Below, piece by piece: positions 22,860 to 33,850 of a DNA stretch of 64,000 bases. Every line of letters starts with the position of its first letter. Positions within the stretch are counted from its first letter, which is position 1. The DNA lies in NCBI GenBank assembly GCA_037127255.1, contig JBANSL010000004.1, positions 13,640,967 through 13,704,966 on the forward strand. The letters are read 5' to 3'. The notes under the pieces were generated by a model. That model was not told the origin of the DNA. It did no database searches and saw only the letters and a program-made list of their open reading frames with translations. The stretch is from Persicaria tinctoria. Its lineage: Eukaryota; Streptophyta; Magnoliopsida; Caryophyllales; Polygonaceae. The position numbers and the translations under genes were made by a program.

Positions 22860-23518
22860 TGTTGGAGGAAATGCTTGATTAAAAGGGGTACTTGTTCCAC
22901 CATTGTTTGAGTGATGGAATAGGGGTCTCACACGCGCGCACCACCACCGCCGCCGGTCCGGTCCATGTTCGTGACACGTGCGCGGTGGGGTGGGGTCTGT
23001 TTTTGGTTCTCGTTTAATTAATTGGGCCAAATAAGTTACAGAATATTTGTATAAGATTTCTGTGACTTATTGTTTTCTTTTCCGATTTATTTCTCGAGTT
23101 TATCCATCTGTTTGTAACTGTTCCGTGATTTTCTCCACGTTTGAAAGTGGTGCGTTTTCTGGTCCGAGATCCTCGCCTGCACTGCACTACCGAGGAGGAG
23201 CGTCTCTTTTCCAGTTTAAAACCACACGTCTCCTCTTCAGTTTAACACACAGAAAAACCTTCTCCCTTTTCAACTTAGTTCTGAGCAAAGTGTTTGTGAT
23301 TCCAAACCCTTGTTTCGAGTGCACGACTACGAGGGTGTGCTGTGTAACCTTGGGGGGCGAAGCCAGTTGCCGACTTGCACCTACGGTCGGGGCGAATTCG
23401 CTTCTAAGGCAGTGGGTTCAGCATATACCACGTCACAACCTTTCTGGTTTTTCTAAACAATTGTTTTCGACGGTTTCAACTTCGTTTTCCAATCGGCGGC
23501 CCTACATTTGCACTTACA
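22860..23518 (+). mobile_element. 3' LTR (659 bp) of the nested Copia
   Basis: It is collinear with the 5' LTR. Beyond the deletion near its start, by eye it differs by scattered substitutions and small indels, for example a repeated CTGCA near 23177 and an extra GTCCGGTC. It ends CACTTACA at 23518, followed by CATGT. The high similarity of the two LTRs suggests a recent insertion. Confidence 0.88.
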
Positions 23519-23916
23519 CATGTGTGCACACGACCCCCGATCCCGAGTCCCAACGGGCTTTCAGTATGGTATCAGAGTGGAAAAGCCAAACGACCCGACT
23601 CTCGATCCTGGGCTAGCTAAAAAGAGAATAAGATGCTAGACCCGTTGTCCAAGTGTCAACTAGATGCGAAAAACGACCCTAGTTGCACTTGCGGGGGTGT
23701 GTTGAGAGAATGAATGATGTGAAGAGACCAAAAGAGTCCCCACATCGATAATATGAAGAAAGAAGCCTTAACATTAATAACATATAAACTAGTGGGTCAC
23801 TCCTCCTATTGCCAATTGGTTTTAGGATGGAACCCCGCTCGGCTTATGTGCTAGGCTATTAGCGCAAGGGTGCGCGCGTGCACACGACCCCCGATCCCGA
23901 GTCCCAATGGACTTGA
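23519..23916 (+). mobile_element. TRIM: rest of 5' LTR, internal region, 3' LTR
   Basis: 23524-23563 completes the 5' LTR. TGGTATCAGAGTGG (from 23567) is the primer site, and a 136-bp non-coding interior leads to the polypurine tract TTGCGGGGGTG. The 3' LTR spans 23700-23916. There is no open frame, so it relied on proteins of other elements. A clear TSD for the TRIM could not be read (CTTAC before, GTACT after). Confidence 0.78.
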
Positions 23917-24004
23917 GTACTTCCTCACGGAACCCTAATTTGATCCTACCCTAATACCACCGCCACCCTCCCCTAATTCCACCGACCCTGTCTCTCTCGG
24001 CACC

Positions 24005-24628
24005 ATGGCCGATAACCCTAAGCCCCGCTTCCACTCTGCCCTAACTATCTCCAATATAAAAAATTGTATCCCGATCATCCTTGATCAAGACTCTAGCTCC
24101 TACGCCACATGGTCTCACCTCTTCAAGACTCATGTGAAAGCTCATAAGATCCTCCATCATATCGATTCCACAGTCAACCGCCCCACCACCGAAGACGATA
24201 ATCACTTCGCCCAACTCGACACCATCGTTCTTCAATGGATCTACAACACCATCTCCAAAGATCTATTGACAACCATCCTCGACACCGGTGACAACGCCAT
24301 GAGCGCCTGGAACAAGCTTCAGAACCTCTTTCAAGACAACAAGTCAACTTGTGTCGTTTACCTAGAGCATGAGTTCTCAAGTTGCAAGCTTGCATCTTTC
24401 CCGTCCATTACCGCTTACTGTCAACAACTCAAAACCTTATCTGATCAATTGGTCGCCATCGACTCCAAACCTAGTTCTACTCGCCTTGTCCTCCAGGTAT
24501 TTTTGGGCCTCCCTTCTGAATACAATGTTGCTGCCACCCATATTAAGCAGACCGAACATCTGCCCTCCTTCGAGAAAACCCGCTCTTGTAAACGCAAGTC
24601 CCGTCCAAAATCCGCTCTTCAATTCTAA
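24005..24628 (+). CDS. Gag of the interrupted Ale-like Copia (partial)
   Basis: The 207-codon frame starts MADNPKPRFHSALTISNIKN and has the ITxF-like SSYATWSHLFKTHVKAH block, then LFQDNKSTCVVYLEHEF and YCQQLKTLSDQL, all usual in Copia gag (UBN2_3/retrotran_gag types). The protein would form the particle shell. It is cut at its C-terminus: after HLPSFEKTRS the frame runs into unrelated sequence and stops. There is no pol behind it. Together with the LTR and primer site at 17156-17300 it is the broken 5' part of the outermost Copia of the nest. Confidence 0.82.
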   Translation: MADNPKPRFHSALTISNIKNCIPIILDQDSSSYATWSHLFKTHVKAHKILHHIDSTVNRPTTEDDNHFAQLDTIVLQWIYNTISKDLLTTILDTGDNAMSAWNKLQNLFQDNKSTCVVYLEHEFSSCKLASFPSITAYCQQLKTLSDQLVAIDSKPSSTRLVLQVFLGLPSEYNVAATHIKQTEHLPSFEKTRSCKRKSRPKSALQF

Positions 24629-24735
24629 CTTCAAAAGATTAATTATTTAAATTTTAAAAATTAATATATAAAATTTATAATTAATAAATTTATGAACCAG
24701 GCCTCCAAAATTGATTGGACGACCCTGGTTGAGAA
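24629..24735. mobile_element. Terminal fragment of the 10606-11583 DNA repeat family
   Basis: AT-rich sequence ending in CAGGCCTCCAAAATTGATTG then GACGACCCT parallels the right end of the element at 11540-11583. The short block TCTTGTAAACGCAA(G/A)TCC(C/T)GTCCAA stands on both sides (24583 and 24745), suggesting a duplication at the junction. No coding potential. Confidence 0.45.
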
Positions 24736-25160
24736 TGCACGTTCTTGTAAACGCAAATCCTGTCCAATACGTAAGAAATTATTCCATTGAAAATGAAATT
24801 GGTTTTTACTAGGTCGATGCCCGAACGGTTAATGGAGACAGACTTGAAATTCGTTGGCAATATGTCTACGCCGCTTCAAATCCAATTCGGTCCAAGAATT
24901 CACTCAAAGACCGTGTCTTCGAAAAAATATCTTTTATTTTATTCTTAAGAAATAAAGATGTTTCGTCATATTGAAAGAGAAATAACTAATAAGAGGTATG
25001 GTCCAATAATCCATTTTTTCTTTAAAAAGAAAAAAACTGGAATGACTAATTCTTTGAACTTGTCCATTAAAAAATAGCATTGTGAATGTTATGCATAGTA
25101 ATGTTATGACCCCTAGATCTATGGATGTCGTATACAAAAGAATTGGTTTTTCTATTCAAA
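24736..25160. other. Plastid-like DNA in the nucleus (NUPT)
   Basis: This block carries a decayed plastid trnY-GUA (24811-24894), and the AT-rich sequence around it reads like a chloroplast intergenic spacer. The exact limits are uncertain. Plastid tRNA next to nuclear retroelements points to transferred organelle DNA. Confidence 0.6.
24811..24894 (+). pseudogene. trnY-GUA: Decayed plastid trnY-GUA
   Basis: The 84-base segment starts AGGTCGATGCCCGAACGGTT and ends CAAATCCAATTCGGTCCA, the frame of plastid tRNA-Tyr. Most differences from the plastid gene I recall are G to A. The anticodon loop reads CTTGAAA in place of the expected CTGTAAA, so the GUA anticodon is lost, and the T stem has mismatches. 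It cannot work as tRNA-Tyr. Confidence 0.75.
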
Positions 25161-26321
25161 AGGGATTGGTGGCGCAACTTGTTGCCAGTTTACCATCTAT
25201 GTATATGTAGTTATCATATATAAATAAACCATTTTCACTGTGAATTAGAATATGTAGTTCTAAATCATCGAGAGGTTCACTAGTAGAGATATAGTAACCT
25301 AGTTTAGTTAATTTGTCAGCCACACAATTTACTTCTCTAAAGATATGTGTGACGTCGATGTTGTCAAAATGCATGACATCCAAGTAGGGGTGTTATGTGA
25401 ACACGAGTAGCTCGAATTCGACTTGTATTCGCTCAATAAAAACTCGGCTTGAGCTCTTTCTTTTTCTAAATGAGCCGAATATGAGCACATTTTTAAGCTT
25501 GGTCCAAAGCTCGACTCATTCGAATTAAGCTTGAATAGCTCGAATTTTATGGAATTTCTATAATTTCCTTTAAGTTACTGTATAATGAGCAACTACAACT
25601 GCTAAAAGCTCGAAAAAACTCGGCTCGAACTCGTTCATTTTCTAAACGAGCTGAGTATGAGCACATTTTTAAGCTCGAGTCAAATTTTAGGCTCGGCTCG
25701 AGCTCGTTCCTATCCTAAATGAACATAATATGAACAAGAAATACTCAGCTTGTTCGACTGAAATAACAATACTACATCCAACTGGGAGTCCGATATAATC
25801 ATTTCAATCTCCCAATTAATGACAGCTCCAAATAGTACCCCTAATTGCAATATTAATCACACAAAGGTTGTTACCATTGATTAGAAGATTTCATATTTTT
25901 AGCCTTTGAACTTCTTTGATTTCCATATAAAGTGCATAATCCTAAATTGTATTGATCGGGGCTTGACCATTATCTACCTTGGTAACCTTAGATTCGTGGT
26001 TTCAATGACAGCTCCAAATAGTACCCCTAATTGCATTAATCACACAAAGGTTGTTACCATTGATTAGAAGATTTCATATTTTTAGCCTTTGAACTTCTTT
26101 GATTTCCATATAAAGTGCATAATCCTAAACTGTATTGATCGGGGTTTGACTATTCTCTACCTTGGTAACCTTAGTCTTGTGGTTTCTGATAATACAATCA
26201 AGTGACCGCTCACCATTTGGAAATGGCGATCCATCGAAGTTCAGTTTATGCTAAAATTTTTCTAGTTTTTTCCATCTTATATTCTTATTCTTCCTAGGTG
26301 GAAGTTTGGGTTTGATGATAA
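25160..26321 (-). pseudogene. LINE RNase H tail fragment, split by a hAT-like element
   Basis: On the minus strand from 26321, degenerate frames give KLNFDGSPFPNGERSLDCII, EALYMEIKEVQ, NLLINGNNLCVINAI, NWEIEMIISDSQLDV and, after the insert, HFDNIDVTHIFREVNCVADK. These are the D, E, D and VAD motifs of the RNase H domain at the end of plant L1-type LINEs. Stops and shifts break the frame. A part of about 184 bp is duplicated in tandem (about 25819-26003 and 26004-26187). The fragment is cut at 26322 by the LTR of the minus-strand Copia. Confidence 0.72.
25376..25781. mobile_element. hAT-like non-autonomous element with 8-bp TSD
   Basis: The 390-bp element 25384-25773 is flanked by ACATCCAA at 25376-25383 and 25774-25781, and it interrupts the LINE protein between SQLDV and MDVMHF. 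Ends: GTAGGGGTGTTATGTGAAC on the left and reversed AGTATTGTTATTTCAGTCGA on the right. Inside are many CTCGA, GCTCGAGC and GGCTCG motifs, the usual subterminal repeats of such plant elements. Confidence 0.75.
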
Positions 26322-26458
26322 TGTAGGATTCTAGAATTGATGTAAAGTCCTCCTCGAGGGTTTCCATTAATTGATAAACATATATATAGGTTACAAAGGT
26401 ATTGGGCCTTTTGGGCATTTGGGCCCACTATACAATATAAGACCTATGTAATCTATCA
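26322..26458 (-). mobile_element. 3' LTR (137 bp) of a minus-strand Ale-like Copia
   Basis: On the minus strand it runs TGATAGATTACATAGGTCTT ... GAATCCTACA. It starts inside the stop codon of pol; the purine-rich CGACTGCGGGGGT just before is the polypurine tract. It resembles the LTR at 17156-17290. The base pairs after it (GATAA) would be half of a TSD, but the other end of the element is lost. Confidence 0.75.
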
Positions 26459-29190
26459 AACCCCCGCAGTCGAAACTGGAGGAGTCCATACAGTGAGACT
26501 GGACCAAAAATCAATGAACAACTGTCTAGGTAAACCCTTGGTGAATATATCAGCGTACTGATAGGAGGACGGGACATGTAGATCGCGGACATGTCCAATG
26601 GCAACCTTGTCCCGGACGAAGTGGAGATCGAGCTCAATGTGCTTCGTGCGTTGATGCTGGACTGGGTTGCTAGCCAGATAGACGGCGGAGACATTGTCAG
26701 TGTAGACCAGAGTGGCCTTCTGAAGAGGGCAACAGATCTTAAGAAGGAGATTGCGGAGCCAAGAGCACTCAGAGACAACGTTGGCAACACCCCTATATTC
26801 GGCCTCAGCGCTGGAGTGAGACACGACAGACTGACGCTTGGCTGACCACGACACAAGGGTTTCGTTGTGGAAGACACAATAACCCGATGTGGAGCGACGT
26901 GTGTCAGGACAACCACCCCAATCCGCATTAGTGTAAGCAACAAGGTCAAGCTTAGAGGAAGGGGTGATCGTGGTACCGAGCTCGAGGGTGCCGCTGATGT
27001 ACCGAATGATCCGCTTCAAGGCCTGAAAGTGGGGTTCCCTGGGTGCATGCATGAACAAGCAGACCTGCTGAACGGCGTAACTGATATCAGGCCCGGTGAA
27101 GGTGAGATACTGAAGAGCACCAGCGAGGCTCCTATACAATGTCGGATCATCAACCAAAGGACCAGAATGAGCACTGAGCTTGTTGGATGTATCAACAGGG
27201 GTGGCGATAGGATTGTAGTTGACCATCTTAGCCCGAGAAACAATCTTAGCAGCATACTTACTCTGTGAGAGAAACAGACCAGACGCATGACGCTGAACAG
27301 CAACTCCCAAGAAGTAAGACAACTGACCCAGATTAGACATGGCGAACTCCGTACTCAAATGAGAAATAATGGACGTCCGAAGAGCATCAGAAGTGGCAGT
27401 GAGGATGATGTCGTCGACATATAGTAACAAGAAGACCATGTCAGAGCCTCGACGATAGATAAATAGAGACGTATCCGAACGGCTGCCAATGAAACCCAAG
27501 CATAGCAGATGCGAAGCAAAGCGCTGGAACCAAGGCCGCGGTGCCCGTTTCAGACCATACAGAGAGCGCTTCAGGTGACAGACGTGCTTGGGGCGATCAG
27601 CATCAACAAACCCCGGTGGCTGAAACATGTAGACTGTCTCATTCAGATGACCGAGCAGAAAAGCGTTCTTGACATCCGACTAATGAATGGCCCAATTGCG
27701 CGACAATGCTAAACTCAATACCACTCGAATAGTGGCAGGCTTGACCACAGAGATGAAGGTCTCATCACAATCAATACCGACCTGCTGAGATCGACCGTTG
27801 ACCACAAGGCGGGCTTTGTAGCGCTCTAACGTCCCATCAGAGCGGAACTTGTGACGGAAGAGCCACATACAACGGATGATGTTGGCCTCAGGAGGGCGAG
27901 GGACAAGAACCCAAGTACCATTCTTCGTAAGGGCCCTGTATTCGTCGAGCATAGCCGCCTGCCAATTCGGGTCTATGAGGGCTGTTTTGTGGGAGGTGGG
28001 AATGGGGGAAAGGGAGATCGGGGTAGAGGCAGGGGGTGATTGGGAGTCGGGAAGGACGGAGGCAGGTGAGGTGGAGGCGGCGGGGAATGCTGTGGGCGCA
28101 GCAAGCCCGCAACTCGTTGCATGGCCGCGGCCGCGGCATGATGTTGCGGCCGCCGCCAGTAGGTTGGGCGAGGGGATGGTGGGGGTGCTTTGATGGGCTG
28201 CGGCCGCAGCATCTTGCTGCGGCCGCGGCATAACGGCCTAGAGAGGGTTGGGCATGTCAAATTCACGGCCATTGTCACATTGGAAGCATTTGATGGATAT
28301 GTGAAACTGTGTTTTGATGTAGACATGGAATTTGGCAAAGACAGGAAACACTTGGGACTTGAAATGGAACGGGAAGACTCATAAGAAATGAGTGTAATCA
28401 TCAAGAAACAAGAGGTAGTACTTGTGACCCTCCTTGCTAGGCACAGGAGATGTCCAAATGTCACTATGAATGATATCAAAGGGAGCAAGGGTAGAGGTCA
28501 AAGACCGTTGGAACGGCAGTTTGACATGTTTGCCTAGTTGGAAGGAAGAGCATAAACCAGAGCGTGGGTCTTTAGGACAGGTGACAAGACTCTGGGAACG
28601 GAGGACATCTAGAACGGCAGCACTGGGATGGCCCAGGTGTGCATGCCACAGGTTGGACGACGATGTCGAGAGGGCGATCGGGCACGACTGACTGGACGCA
28701 GGAGGTGGTGTGAAAGGGTAGAGCTCCCCGGTGCTGTTACATCTCATGCGAGTAACCCCCGTAGTAAGATCGTTCACAGAGAAACCATAGGGATCAAACG
28801 TAACGGAAACGTTGTTGTCAGTGGTGAACTGACGGACAGAGATAAGGTTTTTGACAATCTTTGGGGCAATGAGGACATTGTTGAGGTGTAGTGGGTGGGT
28901 TGGGGTATGTAATTTGGCATGTCCAATCCTTGAAGTAGCAAGACGACCACCATTTCCGACGATAATAGAGTGTGCAGAGCCCTTAAAGGAAATAGATGAG
29001 AGGTTACCCGAGGAGTTCATCATGTGGGAGGTGGCACCAGTGTCCATGTACCAAGAAGAGTCTGAAGATGTCGACTGCATAGAGGAGAAGGCGTAATGCA
29101 TAGCTGGCGGAACGTATCCTGGATCAGGCGATGTCAGACAGGCGTGAGGACCGACATGTCGAGGGGTAGAGTATCGGTGCATTTGTTTTT
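26456..29190 (-). pseudogene. Minus-strand Copia pol with stops and an integrase deletion
   Basis: One minus-strand frame holds the protease (WYMDTGATSHMM), pre-integrase region (HAHLGHPS), the first integrase acid (HSDIW) and CDNGREF. It then jumps to an Ala/Pro-rich linker near 28240, so the last integrase part and its catalytic Glu are missing. RT (MWLFRHKFRSDGTLERYKAR, LYVDDIIL) and RNase H (NADWGGCPDTRRSTSGYCVF, AEAEYRGVA) follow to the stop at 26456. In-frame stops occur near 28381, near 28236 and at 27680-27682. The short LTR and PDTRRSTSGYCVF fit the Ale/Retrofit lineage. Upstream of 29190 the frame meets an intron-like acceptor (TTATTAACTTAG|G) and no gag is found. Confidence 0.85.
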
Positions 29191-29416
29191 GCCACCTAAG
29201 TTAATAAACAATTAACACAAGGCCAGAAACGAAAAAAAAAAACACAATGCGCTTTTTGCAAATACTTCAAAATAAAACACAATGAGATGTTGAATTGATT
29301 TTGAAGGGAGGGCGAGAGAAGCGAGGAAGAAGAAGCAGGCGGCGGCAGGTTGCAGGTAAGAGAAGGTGAATGGGGAAGGGGATGGGATTACCCCTTTCCA
29401 CTAAGGTTCCCCCTCC
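29191..29416. other. Junction sequence between the Copia and the LINE
   Basis: On the minus strand this reads as a CT-rich, CDS-free stretch ending TTGTTTATTAACTTAG next to the Copia frame. It is not recognisable Copia gag or LTR. It may be host sequence that received both elements: removing the LINE joins GGATTACCCCTTTCCA to the bases after 33129. Confidence 0.35.
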
Positions 29417-32400
29417 GGTTGTAACATCGCCTGACAGATTCAGGAGACTATTGGACTTCAAGGATACTTGCTCTTTAGTGGAAATCCCATCATTTGGAAA
29501 GCCGTTTACTTGGAGGAAAAAACAAGAAGGTCCGGATACTGTTTATGAAAAACTCGACAGGGTATTAGTGCATCATCAGATTATCAACATGTTCCCGGAT
29601 CTTATTACTAAGAACGGTACATTCTCGAACTCGGACCATTGCCCAATTACCATCAATCTATCCAAAAATATCTCATTCAAACCACCACCGCTCAAGTTTG
29701 AAAATGTATGGCTCCAAAGAAAAGACTTCCGCAATATAGTGAAACAATCTTGGAGAGCAACCTGCGCAGGCTCTGCAATGTTTCAACTCATGTACAGATC
29801 AAAAATCCTCAAGCAAAAAGCCAAGGCCTGGAATAAAAGAACGTTTGGAAACATATTTAGACAATTGCATGAAGTGGATGAATCTTTATTAGAAATCCAA
29901 TCAAAAATCCACCTAAGCCAACACATAAACACACAAGCCAAAGAACAAGCCCTCCTAGCAAAAAGAGAAAAACTACTCCTCTTTCAAAAAACATACTGGA
30001 ACCAAAGAGCTAAATCAAAACACCTAAAATTAGCGGATACTAATTCCTCCTATTTCCATCGAGTGGCTTCGGGAAGACGCAACCGGAAAATTATCAAGTC
30101 AATCATATCAGCGGAAGGCACCTAAGTAGTTGAAGCTGATAATATTAAAAAGGAAATCCAAACAGACTTTGAAAAAAGATTTCGACGAGAGCAAACGTAC
30201 TCAGATCACCAACTAGAAGAATACCGTTCAATAATTAACCCAATCATATCAAATGAGGAAAACAGATTTTTAATCCAACAACCAACTAATAGTGAAATAA
30301 AGAGGGCGGCATTCACAATTGAAAACAACAAATCCCCTGGCCCTGATGGGTTCACAACAGAATTTTATAAAAAATACTGGGATAGTGTAGGAGGATGAAT
30401 CATCAAGGAAGTAAAAGCTTTCTACCATACCGAAAACCTACTCAAGCAGATAAATCATACGTTTATCTCACTCATCCCGAAAAATGATAACCCCACAATG
30501 ACGACACACTATCGACCAATTAGCCTCTGCTCAACTATCTATAAAATCATATCTAAGATCATCACCGATTGATTGAAATCAATAATGGGTAAACTGATCC
30601 ACCCACTACAAGGTGCCTTTGTGTCTGATAGAGCAATTCAAGATAACATCCTCATTGCTCACGAAATCTTCCACTCCTTTCATACCCGAAAGGGTTCGAA
30701 AGGATGGACTGCAATCAAGCTTGATATGGAAAAAGCATACGATAGAGTGGACTGGCAGTTTACGAAGTCATTACTCCAACGATTCGGATTCCATCAAAAG
30801 TTTGTGAACATAATTATGGAATGTGTAACCACAGTGTCCTTCTCTGTTCTTGTTAACAATGGGCCTACCGAACCTTTCATACCTTCAAGAGGTCTAAGGC
30901 AAGGTGACCCGCTATCCCCATTTCTCTTCCTCCTTGGAGCGGAAGTCCTGGCTCATAAACTAAATAGAGATTCCGAATCAACTAACAACAACATAGGCTT
31001 TAAATTCGGCCATTCGGGCCCCAGGATTCCCTTTCTAGCCTTTGCAGACGACATTATCATATTTGCGAAAGGAAGTAGTACGACATGTGCAAAAACAAAG
31101 GAGATTATTGAAGACTACTGTACATTTTCCGGTCAGAAAGTTAATTACCATAAATCATCATTTCAAACCACACCGGGAATCCCCAAGACAAGAGCACGCG
31201 AGCTAGAAGCAATACTTAACATACCACTAGAACGAAACCTGGAAAAATACTTGGGTTGCCCGATAATTAACGGCCGAGTAACAAAGGAAACATTTGGGGA
31301 AATAGTATGCAAATCCAAGAACCAACTAAGTAAATGGCGGGCGAACTCCTTATCCCAACAAGGACGAGCAACCCTAATGGCATCAAACTTATCGTCAAAA
31401 CCACTCTTCGCTATGCAAAGTTTCATGCTTCCTACATCAATTCACAAGCAACTTGACCAAATCAACAGAACCTTCTTCTGGAACAAAGATGCTCAACACA
31501 ACCCTCTCATTAGCTGGGACAAAATATGCGAATCGAAGGCTGCCGGGGGTCTCGGTGTGCGGAAATCCAAAGACATGAATGAAGCACTGCAACTAAAACT
31601 CCTATGGAAAATACTATCAGAACCTGAAAATAATTGGGTCAAAATAATCTCGCACAAATACTTAAAGGAAAGCCACATCCTAAACTATGAGAAAAAAGGG
31701 AATGCTTCCTGGCAATGGTCGAAACTTAGCCTCCTAATCCCAAAGTTTAAGTTGGGACTTGTATGGGCAGTCGGGGATGGAAAAAAAATCAAATTTTGGA
31801 AAGACAATTGGATTTCAAAACAACCTCTAACCGATCGGGTGGAACCCCAATCTAGCGTTAACGTAAATGAAACAGTAAGCGAATACATCATGGGAGGACA
31901 ATGGTGGGAAGAAAAACTTGATCCGATCTTACCAGCTACAATAGTGGAAGAAATTACGAAAATTCCATTGCCAAAAGCCCCTCTACTAGACAGATTGTAC
32001 TGGTGGCCAGCCAAAAAGGGTTGGTTCACAACATCAAGTGCCTATAACCTAATAACAACCAACTCAAATATAATACAGGAAGACTTCAACTGGATTTGGA
32101 AAATTGACGCCCCTCCTAAAGTTAAGAACTTCATCTGGAAAATCAAGCAGAAGGGACTCCCAACTGCGACTCGACTCGCACAAAAGGGAGTTGCTGTACC
32201 CTCCACTTGCTGCTTCTGCAATCACTCAACCGAAGACGATATCCACATTTTCCTGGAATGCCCCATTAACGACACCCATGAACAACTACCAAGCGACATA
32301 GCCTTACAAATAAAACTTCAGGTAGACAACAGAGATATGAGTCAAGTTCTGCAAATAATAGGATCTAAGTGCTCAACAAAAACCAAACAAACCATAGCTA

Positions 32401-33129
32401 TTATATGGTGGACAATCTGGTTCATCAGAAATCAAATTATATTTAGAGATGGAAAAATCCCCTCCCCAGAAGGGATTAGAAGAATGATATTGGATAACTT
32501 AGAGAATTGGAAAAGGGCATGCAAGCTAAGCATAAAAGGAGAAGACAAAAAACTCCCGTATAAGAGCAAAGACAGACCAAGAAAGATCACGACAAAACAC
32601 CTATGGAGAAAACCACCAGAAGGAAAATACAAATTAAACTTCGATGGATCGAGCTTTGCAAATTCCAAGAGCTCCACAGGGTTCATCATTCGGGACTGGT
32701 ATGGTAACCCTATTTTCATGGATGGCGGTCCAGTCGGTAGACAATCTCCAATTATAGTGGAAGCCTTAGCACTTAGACAAGGCATTGAAAAGGCAAAAGA
32801 ATTAAAAATCTGTGACATAATCATAGAAGGAGACTCAAAAATAATCACAGACTATTTACAAACTAAAACAAACTGCCCATGGGAAATAGAGCTAATAATG
32901 TCAGATATTCTCGTATTACGTCAAGAAATACAACACATAGGAATATCCCATATTCCCCGGATTGGTAACAGAGTGGCAGATAAGGTTGCACACCTTAGCT
33001 ACTCTACCAGGGGACCAAATTTATCTCATGATTCAGGTCTTCTTGACCTCATCCGGCAGGATGCTTTCGTGTAGTTAATTCACCCGAATCCTTACCTAAT
33101 AATAAAAAAAAAACTAAGGTTCTCCCTCC
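29401..33129 (+). pseudogene. 5'-truncated L1-type LINE ORF2 (endonuclease tail, RT, zinc region, RNase H)
   Basis: The element 29417-33113 is flanked by CTAAGGTTC(C/T)CCCTCC (29401-29416 and 33114-33129) and ends in an A-run, the signs of target-primed reverse transcription. One plus-strand frame holds the last part of the endonuclease (SDHCPI), RT (GWTAIKLDMEKAYDRVDW, RQGDPLSPFLF, LAFADDIIIF), a zinc region (CCFCNHSTEDDIHIFLECP) and an RNase H with its acids (NFDGSS, VEALAL, EGDSK, VADKVAH). It is broken by three in-frame stops: TAA 30123, TGA 30396 and TGA 30570. There is no shift over 3.7 kb, so the copy is fairly recent but dead, and it lacks the endonuclease start and ORF1. Confidence 0.92.
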
Positions 33130-33426
33130 CCCTTCTCATCATGGGGTTGATCCCACATCAATGAGGAAGGGATAAGGGAGCTAAAGGGGTGTCAAAATGA
33201 AACCCGACTCGAAAACCCGACTCGATCGCCCGGAAATTTTTGGGTCAAAACCCGAAAATTTAGATCCAGCAAATTTTTTGACCCAAACCCGAAAACCCGA
33301 TAAATTTCCGGGTTAACTGGGTTTGGGTCCGAGTCGACCCGGTTGGGTCAATGATCTTAAAAAAAAAGAAGTTTGGGGCAAAAGCAAAAGGAGAAACCCA
33401 ACGCTTGATTGAAATTGTGACTTTCC
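33130..33426. repeat. hAT-like terminus rich in ACCCG motifs
   Basis: From about 33185 (AGGGGTGTCAAAATGA) the sequence is packed with AACCCGACTCG, GACCCAAACCCG and GGGTTAACTGGG motifs. Matching reversed motifs occur at about 36640-36790, ending TGACAGGTCTA. The two may be the ends of one hAT-like element of about 3.6 kb that later received the LINE at 33427-35780. No 8-bp duplication could be read, so this pairing is tentative. Confidence 0.4.
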
Positions 33427-33850
33427 GGATTCGCATTCCGAGTTTGCCGCCACAACTTCGTGTTCTAACTTTCCACTAAATCAAGTTTTGGTGGCGGTTG
33501 GGTTGAGACATTTCGCTCCCCTGGCATGCGCTTGGTGGGCTATCTGGTATTTCAGGAACCAGCTGGCTTTTGACCATACGAACAAAGTCTCCATTATAGA
33601 AATGGAAATTTTTTATACAACCTTTACGGAATGTTGGAAGCAGTCAAAGATTCTTGAGGCTGAATCGTCTATCGGGACCGCTCTACCGCCTCAGGCAAAA
33701 ACGAGGTTGTGGGACAAACCACCCGTGGATTGCTACAAGCTTAATTTTGACGGATCTGTAAGGTAGGGGGTTTTTCTTCTTCTTATGGTTTCATTATTAG
33801 GGACTGGTGTGGTAGGGTCGTGTCCATGGGTAGAAACACCTGTATCAATG

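Noticed and set aside
27973..28488. Pro/Ser-rich minus-strand frame of 171 codons
   Set aside because: It overlaps the Copia linker and integrase in a different frame.
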